Of a stretch of DNA of 64,000 nucleotides, positions 33,701 to 45,700 are shown one piece after another. The stretch is from Fragum whitleyi (Eukaryota; Mollusca; Bivalvia; Cardiida; Cardiidae), in the NCBI GenBank assembly GCA_948146395.1, contig OX411558.1:51903622-51967621 (forward strand), read 5' to 3'. The notes beneath the pieces were generated by a model. It saw nothing but the letters and a program-made list of their open reading frames with translations. It searched no databases and was not told the origin of the DNA. The stretch's first letter is position 1, and every line of letters starts with the position of its first letter. A program made the position numbers and the translations under genes.

Positions 33701-36700
33701 CATATTTCTTATAAATTTCATGTAGAACATTAAATTTTTGTTATGAATTATAAAAAAAATGTTGTTTTTTTTTAAATCAGTGATAGAAGTTATTGATACA
33801 AGATACCTATTTATGTATTTATAGGTTTCCCGGGGTAATTCCGCGTTCCCGGGGTTCCCGGGGTAAATAGTCAGACCGCCAAAACACTGACCCAAATCAG
33901 CCGTTTGAAAACATTATTTCAAGTGTAGTCTGCAACTCCGTTCATTCATATCAGCCTAAAATTTTATGATTGTATAGAGGATAATCGTTTGTTTCATTGT
34001 TACGAGGGATGTTCAATTATTATCCGGATTAGGTCTATTAATCTACACTGATTTATCGCTATGTGAAAAAAGTATACTCATGTTAACGGGACACTTTATA
34101 TGATCAAACTTGCCAATGCCTGAAGCAGTTGAACGATGTATATTCATTTCACACGCAAACAAAAGTACATGGGTATTAGGTGGCGGCGCACTGTACATTA
34201 CGTTAGCGACGTTGTCTAGAATTGAGACATTTGGTGTTGTGTAATTTAGCTTGTCACGACTCGTTATTTATAGAAGAAGGATGAATTGAGTGTTCCTGTA
34301 ATTAAGCTGTGCTTTTATGGTTTATATAAAGGTAAAATCGAATGGTACGACGTCAAGGTTCTCAGAAAGGTACCTCTTAGTTAATCGCCTATATCTTCCA
34401 GAGACTCGGCAATCAACGTCCCTACAGTTGCTTTAACAAGTTTCTCTCTGTCCGTTCTTCCTCTTATCGCAAGGGTCACGGAAGCGTATTCACCGATAAA
34501 ATTAAGCATTTGGAAGAATGAACCATACCCTTTCAGCGTGACAAGTTTTTGATTTATGTCTTTCGTTATTTTGGTAGATAATGAATAGAATTATTAAAGA
34601 TCAAAATTCCGAGCATCTAGTAGACGTCGTCTAGAACGTTCCGAAACACTTACCCCCCCACATTTTAAACGAATATTATCGGAAAACTATACGGTCAAAT
34701 TACTTCAAATTAAGACAAGGCATTTGTATTACTTATTCCAACAACTCACTTAATTTTCAAATGTTTCAACAGTTAGAAAAGAGGGAATTTTTACAAACGA
34801 AGACCAAATATATGTATTAATTTATCTGCTGCGCCGGGTACTCGTTTCCGTGGTATTTTATATGGCAGATGCGCGCGCACTATGTTCGATAACTATATCA
34901 ATTCTACATAACCATATGTGTATTGAATTCCGACAGCGAATGATACCAAATTTAATTTGATTGCTTAAAAAATAAAATTTTGCGAGGCAAAATCCGGTTA
35001 ATTTTTGAACAACCCTGGTAGATTGATTCATAATCAATTGGGTCAACAATAAAAGCAAGATTTACATGAGCAAGCGGAGCCACAAGTGAAAATATAGTTT
35101 TTGTTGTTCATGAAATAGTGTCAATTATTCTGTTTCTTAAATGTTTAAATGAGACAAAATGTGAAAATTAAAGACAAATGTTCTTGAATCAGGTTGTTTT
35201 GAATGTGATAGCTGCACAGTGTTCATGATGACATCATGTTTTTTGCTCTTCTTAGTTGACATCAGATAGAATTAAATAAACAAAAACTAGGTATAAAGTT
35301 TTGATAACTCACTGGTTAAGCAGTGATTTTATAAATAAATGATAAATCTCCCATTATTTCTCGAAAATCCATTGAATATCATTAAAGAAATTGATAAATC
35401 AATGATATTGATCATTTATTCCGAACATTGATTACTTCCTTAAATTCACTTATCCTCAAGAAATACGCAGTAACAGGGGTCGACACTAACTGAGATTAAG
35501 GAGTCAGTTCGACTCCTAAGACATGAAATGAAGGAGTCCAAGCTCAAAGTAAGGAGTCCAAATTTTTATAATGGGATAACATTGTGGAAAAGAAGAAATT
35601 GCTAGTTATAAGCAATTTCTTCTTTTCCACAATGTTCTACCAAAGAAGAGTTTTTTTCTCAAAACACAACAGGATGCAAGCAAATGTTTTCTTGAACAAC
35701 TTTCGTAATGAAAATAACATTCAGTTTTGGCAAATGTTAGAAAGGACACTGCTCTGAGCATTTGTTTTCAAAAAATTGTAATATGACCCTTGAGTCCATT
35801 GGACTCCTTAACTGCAAATGGAAGGAGTCCAACTGGTAAACAAGGAGTCTCGGACTCCGCTTGGTGTCAAATCCTGAATAAGAATCTACTTTAAGAAAAC
35901 CCCCAGTTAAACAAGATCATACAAAGCAATATTGTCGAATAGGCTTAATTAAATTATGAGGGGATAAGAGATGGGCAGATTAATCAATTATAATAGATAA
36001 TCAGTTGGTTTTGGCTTCTGATTGGGATAATCAATTAAGAAATATCATAATCGATTAATCTGTTCCCACACAAAAATGAAAGCTATTATAAATTGTTTTT
36101 TGAAGCGGACATCAGTTTGATGGCTCAGTATGAAAAAGTTGTAACTGCCTATATGTTTATAGGCAGTTACAACTGTTTCAATTTCATGCTGAGCCATGAA
36201 GTTGGTAGAAAAGTCAGCAGAAAGAGTCTTTGGGTCATGAGTTTAAACTAAATTTTCACATTCTATTCTTTAAAGGACGATACTGTGAGTGCTGTATTAT
36301 TAATAACTAAGAAAACCATTGCACAATTGATCTTTAGTTGATTTTCTCTTCCAACTAAAAAGCGATTATCAATTGTGATTTGAAATCGATTGCCCAACAC
36401 TAGAGGGAATACTTGTATTGTTTGCTGTTTATTTTTCCAGATGGATTCCTTCACTCTTCTGCGGTCAAAAACTCAATGGATATACTTCAAGGTTACACAT
36501 ATGCCAAATCTATATTTGGCAATGATATCAAACCAGCACTTGTCGATACAACTAATCAGTTTTATAACAGAACAGAGAACATAGCAAATGTAAGTCTTGT
36601 ATTGTTTATGCCTCTTTATGAGAAAGACCCCGGCCGCGACACTTATCCTTTCCGACATTTGTCTTCCACCAATGGGTAGATAATCGTAAACCTATGTGGA

Positions 36701-39700
36701 ATAGCAACTGGAGGCTAGGAAAGGGATGTGGTGGTAGTACTGGTATGAGAAATACCAGGAATCCATCATTAGGTGCTCCAGTCGTCGCGATATAACTGAG
36801 AGATTGTTGAAAGCGACGTAAAACCCCAATTCAAATCAAATTATAAGAAAGATCTTAGCAATAGGAACACATAATAATGGACTCCAAATATTTCTTGCAC
36901 AAGTTCAGCCATTTCATCTTTTCCTAGCAGTGGTTCTGAAATAAACTGCTTGAGTTGTCCGACTTGTCCATTAACCATTATCATGCTGAATAAATTTTGG
37001 CTAAAAATTTGCATCAAAATCAAAGGGGAAAAAGCACTGAATGCACCAACTGTAGGTCAATTTTTATTTGAAAAACTAAATCTATTGACAATTCTGGTTT
37101 GTAAGTGAGAAACATGTGGTGTAGACTAACATCAGACTGCACATAGGTGCAGGCTGATGTTTGTCTATAGCTCCTTCCAAAGAAGGAATAGTTGAGGTTC
37201 AGCATGACAAGGGTTAAGCTGCACAGACAAGCTGATTTTCATGGCTAGGTTGTCCGTAGACTAACTAAAAAAATCTCTAGAGTTCTCAGAAAAGTATTTT
37301 CTTAAAAAGTTAGCCGTTTTCTGATATTCCATGTCATCCTGTGTCAACAGTTAGTCTATTTGTAGGGTTACTTTTAGTTTTTTTAGCAACATCAATTTTG
37401 TTTTCAATGTTTTGCAGGCTCTTCAAAATTCAATAGACAAGTAGGTTTTAGATACGGACAAGCCAGTTTATGATTGTTACTTGTCCGTGGACGAGAAGAC
37501 TTTGAAAATATTTCAGAAACACTGCCTAGTTAACAGGTATCCAGGGTTTTAGTTTGGCATCAACAAAATAGGGTCCAAATCACTCAATCTTAGGGGTCCT
37601 TTCTTTAACTTTTGCAGTCCCTGCTTTAGGTATAGACTTTTTTAGGATGTAATCTTGTACAGTAAAACTTGTGTTAGGCGACCACCTAAGGGACCACCAA
37701 AAAGCAGTCGTTTATGGGAATGGTCGCTTAATACAAAATATTATAATAAATGTGACTGTTCATTTTGATACCATTTATTGATTGTCAGTCAAGTCATACT
37801 GAATCCTATGATGTTTAAATCCATTAGAACTGTCTTATTGAGACGATTCTAATGGGTTCAAACAACATAAGATTCAACAATAACTAATTTTTCGTTAAGA
37901 ATGTCCCCTTTTTCAGAGATTTTGCTTATGGTGAAGGGACTTTTTATGGTGGTCGCTTAATAAAATGTGGTTGCTCGAGCAATATCGACTGTATTTTATA
38001 AATAAAGAGCTATTCCCTGGTAAAAGGTAAAGAAATTGATAGAATTATATAAATACTCAGGGCTCAAATTCAGGAAAGAATTGAAGACTGTTTAAAGCAG
38101 TCTTCAATTCTTTTCTGAAGTTGATCCCAAGATGGTCTATTGGACTCACATCACATAGTTTTGAGGGTCCTGGCTACTTATTTTTGTGTCTCAGATGCAC
38201 AAAACTTGTGTACTTTAAAACTCTGGGTATCCTGATTGGGTTTATGATTATTTCCCTTTGATGGTAGACAAATGTTGGAAAAGGTATTAGGGGTGTAGAT
38301 TTCTCATGCCTGACTTGTCCAACACATGTTTTATTTACCTGTGTGCAAGTGCATTTTTCTATTTCACTTGTCCATGGACAAGTTCTAGTTGATCATGTAC
38401 AATTAGAAAATCATAGTTTACTTGTCTTGGGGCAAGTGGAGAAAATTTGTATTTTCACACCCCTTGATATGTGCTGTCACCAGGTATGGAACATGTCTGA
38501 ATATTTTGAGTAAATTACCTACTATGATGGTAGCTTATCACAAGTTGCATTATTGAAAATCTGATTCGAACAAATCATTTCATTCCAAAAACTAGAGCAA
38601 TAGCACAAAATTGTTCTGAAGGGAATAGACTAAACATTTAATAAAAACATTTAGTATTTCAATAATTCAGCAAAAATTGCCTTTTTCAAGAAAACTGAAA
38701 CAAATTCATTTTTATGCCCCTGTATCGAGAGATCGGGGGCATATTGTTTTACTCATGTCTGTCTGTCTGTCCATCTGTCCGTCCGTCTGTCTGTCCGTCC
38801 GTCTGTCTGTCCGTCCGTCCGTCTGTCCAAAAACTTAACCGGAAAACTTAACCTTGCCAATATCTTCAAGCCTATTCAAGATACAAAGCTAATATTTGGC
38901 ATGATGATAGATCTCAATGATCCGCATCCGCTGGTACCAAAGTCAAGGTCATGTGACAAGGTCAAGGTCATCTGTCAAGGTCAAACTTTGAAAAAACTTA
39001 ACCCGATAACTTAACCTTGCCAATATCTTCAAGCCTATTCAAGATACAAAGCTAATATTTGGCATGATGATAGATCTCAATGATCCGCATCCGCTGATAC
39101 CAAAGTCAAGGTCATGTGACAAGGTCAAGGTCATCTGTCAAGGTCAAACTTTGAAAAAAAATGCTGTTACGGGGGCATTCGTGTTTCTCAAACACATCTT
39201 GTTATCCTTTAAATATAAGCCCTGGTGGTTATTTCTTTATTATCTTCTAGAAGGTCCTTGTTTGTATTAGCTTGGCTGTTTTCAGAGAAAACATGAGGTA
39301 GTATGATTATCTTGGCGACTTTCGCGTTGGTGTTGGCATTGGTGTTGATGTTGACATTCACATTGGCGTGACGAACTCTAACCTTGGTCATGTCTCTCTT
39401 GTTATTGAAGATATCTTCATTAAACTTTTTGTAAGAGTTATGTCCATTTTTCAAATTTTTGCATTATCCAGCATCTGTAGCCAAGCGTTGCACCCTAAGG
39501 TGGTGCTCTGTCAGCTTTTGTTCAATCAATAACCTCTTATTTCTGTAAACATTTACCTATAAAAAAGGTTTAAAGGAGACAAAAAGTCAGGGAGCCTAAA
39601 ATAAACATTGATCTTATTCAGTTTCTATTCTAGGAATCGAAAAGTAGGGGGGAATTTTGTTGAACATTGACAACATTTGAAAAAAATCTGAAAAAAATTC

Positions 39701-42700
39701 TCTTTCTCTGTGTAAAAACTCCTGATCATCTTCAAAAAACAGGGGGGATTTTTCAAAAGTATGTGCTAAAATGCTCAAATCCCCCCTCCTAGAATAGACA
39801 CTGCTTATTTCTGTGAACAGTTACCTATAAGATTTAAAGGAGACAAACATTCAGGATACCTAGAATAAGGTTAATGATCTTATTTCTGTTAACAATTACC
39901 TATTAGATCAATGATCTTATTTCTGTTAACAGTTACCTATTAGATTAATGATCTTATTTCTGTTAACAGTTACCTATTAGATAAATGATCTCATTTCTGT
40001 TAATGGTTACCTAAAAGTTTAATGATCTTATTTCTGTTAACAGTTACCTATAAGGTTTATGATCTTTTTTCTGTTAACAGTTACCTATAAGGTTTAAAGG
40101 AGACCAAAATTCCGGTATTCTAAAATACGCATTGATCTTATTTCTGTTGACAGCTACCTATAAGGTTTATGATCTTATTTCTGTTGACAGTTACCTATAA
40201 GGTTTAAAGGAGACAAAAAGTCGGGGACTCTCTACTCCTACCTCATAAAAGATGGAGAAACAAAAGAGGACAAGTCAGAATCGTAAGTTATCTCAGGTTC
40301 AGATAAGAGGGGGTAAAACCAGTCTAAAATCTGTATTAGTCCCCAACCGGTGTTCACACCGGAGGGGACTATAGGTTTGCCCTCCGTCTGTCTGTCCGTC
40401 CGTCCGTCTGTCCGCTCAAATCTGGATCCCGCGATAACTTAATAACTAAGCAAGCGTTTTTGATGAAAGTTGGTATATGACTAGATGGCAATGTGTAGAT
40501 TATGCACATCATTTTATTTTTGTTTTTCGACTTAAATTGAGGTTGCTATGGTTACAGAAATAGTGAAAATATGGCCAAAAATGGGATCCTGCGATAAGAT
40601 AATAACTAAGCAAGCTAGTTTGATGAGACTTGGTATATGACTATATGGCAATGTGTAGATTATGCACATCATTTTATTTTTGTTTTTAGACTAAAATTGT
40701 TGTTGCTATGGTTACGGAAATAGTGAAAATATGGCAAAAAATATTGGATCCTGCGATAAGTTAATAAGTAAGCAAGCTAATTTGATGAGACTTGGTATAT
40801 GACTAGATGGCAATGTGTAGATTATGCACATCATTTTATCTTTGTTCTTTGACAAAAAGTGTGGTTGCTATGGTAACGGAAATAGTGAAAATATGGCAAA
40901 AAATGGATCCTGCAATAACTTAATAACTAAGCAAGCTAACTTGATGAAACCTGTTTTAAAATGTAAAAAAAATTATAAGCCATGTTAGTCAGGGTGGTGA
41001 TGCAGCAGTATTAATCACCTCCAGTGAAAGTTCTCATTTCTTACCAACAAGACTGAAGAAAAACATCTTGGATCAGACAAGGTAACTGTTATTGATACTA
41101 TTTCTTGCATCTGTCTATTGCTTGCATGAATTGTATAGTGGGCACAGCAGAGACAACAACTCATGTAAGTCTTGTTTAACCCTTTCCAAAACAAGACCTG
41201 GTTTTGACGTCCCTGATAGAATTAGCGTGGGAAAACATTGAGACAAAAGACCATATTGAGTCAATGTGAAGACGGTAGGGGACTTTCTGTGTTGCATACA
41301 ACACCAGATACTTGTTTCTCAATGACACCCTATGTTTGTAGCCGGGTTGACTATAAGGGGTGTTTGTACTGCCTTGCCGTACAAGCTAGCTTTTATAGCG
41401 ACGTGGTAGAGCACTTGCTTTGGGATGTAGAGGTCCCGGGTTCGAATCCCGGAGGAGTCGAATATTCAATTGCGAGTTACATTTCTGTTCTTTTTTAACT
41501 CTTTTTCTCGTATGACTATAGTTCGGAAACACAAATACCATGGCGTGTTGAGGCCTGGTGATTGAAGAAAATTATCTCCGTTTCTTAATTTACAGTCATC
41601 CAGAAACTCTTTAAGGACATTTGTTCCTAGTATTATTGGAGTTTTCTCCGAGTAAGGGGTGTCTGGTATGACTAGATGTAAACTGCTCTTAGTCTCTGAT
41701 CCTGGAATCCCTGACGGTATTTCTAAATCAACTTCGATGAATCCTGTATATGGCAGTTGATTACCATCTGCACATTCTATTTTCAGCATTTCTCCAATCT
41801 CCTTTATATCTAGTCCAGGCATATTTCTTTTTACAAATGATTCTGAAACCACGCTTACGCATCTTCCGGTATCAAGAAGTGCTTTAGCAAGAACACCATT
41901 TACAATAACATCAGCCTCATTTGGATGACCAACTAATTTGGGATCGTTCTTTGTTTTAGCACTACTCACATTTGATCCCGCAATATGAGTGCTTATGCGT
42001 TTGGGCAAAAGTTTTGTTTGTGTCCAGTCCTGTTGCAATTGTAACATACAATTTCATTATTTGAAGGACAGTCCCGCTGTAAATGACCTTTCTGGTTGCA
42101 GGTCCAACATGTGGGTGTGAAGTTTTGTCCACCTAGTGGCCTTTGCTGTTGATAGCTACCACGTCCTCTTCCTCCCCCTCTGAAACCTCTACCTCTTCCT
42201 CTATGGCCTCTGCCTCTGCCTGTACTAAATGCTTGCTGGGACTGATTCCTTTCATCCTTGTCCTTTTCTAATTTGTCAATTCTATCATTCAGCTTCTTTA
42301 GTAATTCTTTCACTTCTCCCATTTCTTTCGTATGAGTTTCAACTGCAACAGCTGCTTTGCATGTCTTCGACTTTCTTTCCGGCGACTCGCTGCCTAAAAT
42401 TCCTGATTCTAACTTTCTTATCTCCCTTTTCAATTCGTCATAATCTTTTATTTTATCAAACTGATAAATCGACATCAGTTTTAAATCTCTCCTTAGTCCC
42501 GAATGGAAAACTTCTCTTAAAATATGGGTATCACTGTGTTTGAGTGCTTTAAGTTGAACTCCTCTGTCAAATATGTCCTCTAAACGCGAGGTAAATGAAA
42601 GCACTGACTCTTCATCTGACTGCCGACAACTGTAAAATTTCCTCATTACCGTCTCCCTTGACTCGACCGAACCATACTCGCTATCGAACTTCTCTATAAC

Positions 42701-45700
42701 TTCTACCAATTTAACTTTGGTGCCTAATCTCCGAAGCTTGTCAGCAGCCTTTCCTTTACATGCTCTACGCACTCCTAGTAATATCTGGTCGTCATGGAAC
42801 ACAGCATTGTGTTTTAAAGACTCTATTTCGTATTTGAAAGCAGTCCATGTTGCATCACCTTTTCCTTCTTCTCCGTAAAACATGGACAGCTTAGGATAGT
42901 GAAAACTATCGTGTTTAATCTCTTCTGTTTTATGGACCTCAGGTTCTGACTTTACTCCACCGAAAACCTGAATTAATTTGGCCACATCTTCTGGTGATTC
43001 TAGCTTTGGCTTAATGCCAAGCAAATGAAGGGCTTCAAACAACCTTTCCTCCTTCTCTTTGTCCGTCATGACAGATTTTTCTCCTCCTTCTGCCATAGTT
43101 GCACAACTGATAGTATTAATCCACTAAATCAATTATTTTTCACAGTTCTAGTCTGTAAGACCGGTTATGTATCAACACTAGAGTTTTTTTTCCAATTAAG
43201 GTGTTTGATTTTTTATTCAAGAACTAACAACGCTCTTTACACTGAATTATTTTCAATAACAGCTATATAAAGCTGTATCACGCAACACTTTATCAAATCA
43301 CTTATTAACTAAGACACCACACTAATTGGCTTTAATTTACGGGAAGCCTTTAATGTACACCAATGTACATGCAACAATTAAAGTATAAGCATAATTAGCT
43401 ATAAGTTACATTGACTACTGTCATATTATGACACATTACAAATAAATTAAATTTCTATTGATGGTGTTTGGAACTTTTTTCCCAAACATCAAAGTTTAAA
43501 ACAATTAGATGTATGATAAGGGAGATTCCATTTTCATACAAAACAAATAATTGTAATAACTGAAAAATTGTTCAAAATAATATTATATTTTATCAATCAA
43601 AGAATCTTCATTTTCAAAAAATCTAATTTGTGAAATCCTTCAGTTATCTAGAGCCCCTAAAATACCTGAAGCCAAGGGTAAATAAATTTCAAAGATAATA
43701 AACATCATATAAACTGGTGTCTGAAATTATCCTGAGCTGAAATAATTAAAGTTTTACAAGTACTATGTCATCAGCAACTGAAATTATCTGGAGCCTTAGT
43801 AAAAAAATACAAAATTACTATGTGATCTGGAGCACCTGAAAGCATGATACACCAAATAAGAAAATTTATACCTGGAGTCTGCACATCATATCTGGAACAT
43901 ATCATCTGTAAATGACGTCGGTTATCTGGAACAACATCAGTTACCTGGAGCTCATTAGGCTCTGTTACAAAATCATTACAAATTATTATTAATATTATTA
44001 TTAAATGGATTCAGCAGACTAGAGCAGCTCAAACAGGAGCTATTTTATCAAAATATTGGGGTTAAATTATCTGTGTATCTGGAACATTCTAAGTTACAAA
44101 CTTTCTTATCTCCCTTTTCAATTCGTCATAATCTTTTATTTTATCAAACTGATAAATCGACATCAGTTTTAACCCGGCTACATGTTGTTGGTACTCCTTT
44201 AAATTATCTTGATGAGACAATTCAAATGAGTACCACCAACATTGGATCTATAGGCTATTATTATTGAAATACTTTGATCTAAAATCAATAATACTTCCTC
44301 TTTCTGTAGCTCTGGATATAAAACCCTTGGCATGCTGAATCTTCTATTTTGGCAAATGGTTATTGGTGCACATATGTCTAATCTTAGTCTATATCACCTG
44401 ATATTCCTTTTAACCAACCACATCAAAAGAACAGGGGCACACTGTTTTCAGTTGCCCCTTTCAAGTTGCCTGTCTGTCAGTCGGTCTGTTCGTCTGCAAA
44501 ACTTTATGAAAAAACATTGCCAATAACTTCAAGGCTATTCAAGATACAATGATCATATTTGGTATGCTGAAAGATCTCGATGATGCGCATTTACAAATAC
44601 GAAGGTCAAGGTCATGTGACATGTTCAAGGTCATCTGTCAAGGTCAAAGTTTTAAAAAAATCACACAAAAAAGGACCATCTTGGAAGTCAGTAAAGTACA
44701 AGAGGGCCTTATCGCTCCACTGGCTTTCGCCCTGTCATGCCCATATTTAGGGTACAATCAAAATATCTAGAACAATTTATGAAAAGGGTCGCCGAGGGAA
44801 CATCCAAATGAGCCAAATTGTTTTAGAGGAGAAGATTTTAAAAGATTTTAACATGAAAAAATACCACGCCCCTATTGGGGGGTCAATCAAAATTTCTTGG
44901 TAAAGAGTCACCCAAGGAACATCCATGCCAAGTTTCATTGAAATCAGCCAAATGATTTGGGAGGATAAAGGTTTTTAGCTCCACTGGCTGAAAGCCACTG
45001 GGGCTATTGTCATGGCGTTGTGTCCGTCGTGCGTCCGTCCGTCTGTGCGTCCGGGCGTCCGGTCGTAAACTTTTTCTTTAAAAATCTTCTCCTCAGAAAC
45101 TACTGGATGGATTTCAACCAAACTTCACAGAAATGATCCTTGGGTGACCCTCTTTCAAAGTTGTTCAAGAAATTGTGATCCAATGTAAAACATGGATTTA
45201 ATGGGCGTGGCTAATTTCCAGTCATTTCTCTATATGTTATATAGTGGAAACTTTGAAAATCATTTTCTCAGAATGTAAGTGATGGATATCAACCAAATTT
45301 CACAGGAATGATCCTTGAGTGATTCTTTATCAGCCTATTAAACATTATTGTGCTCTGATGAAAAGTATGTATTTCATGGGCGGAGGTCATTTCTCTCTAT
45401 GCTATATAGTGGAAACTTTGAAAATCATTTTCTCAGAATGTAATCGATGGATATCAATCAAACTTCATTAGTATGATCCTTGGGTGATCCATTATCATGC
45501 AGCCAAAAATTATCATGATCGGATGAAAATTATGTCTTTTATTGGCGGAGGTCATTTCTCTCTGTGTTATGATAATGGAAACTTTGAAAATCATTTCAAC
45601 ATAAATAGAACCCAAAATATCTAAAAAATCTAGTCAAAACTTTGATTACAAGAATTTCAAGCCTGTGGAGCAACTCAAGCCATTCATGGCTTTCTAGTTA

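Noticed and set aside
29027..33878. CRISPR-like array of regularly spaced CCCGGG motifs
   Set aside because: Units are imperfect, spacers are related to one another, the setting is a eukaryotic genome and no cas genes are present; the TIRs and TSDs mark transposons.
42229..42543. 104-residue plus frame
   Set aside because: Antisense shadow of the gag gene.
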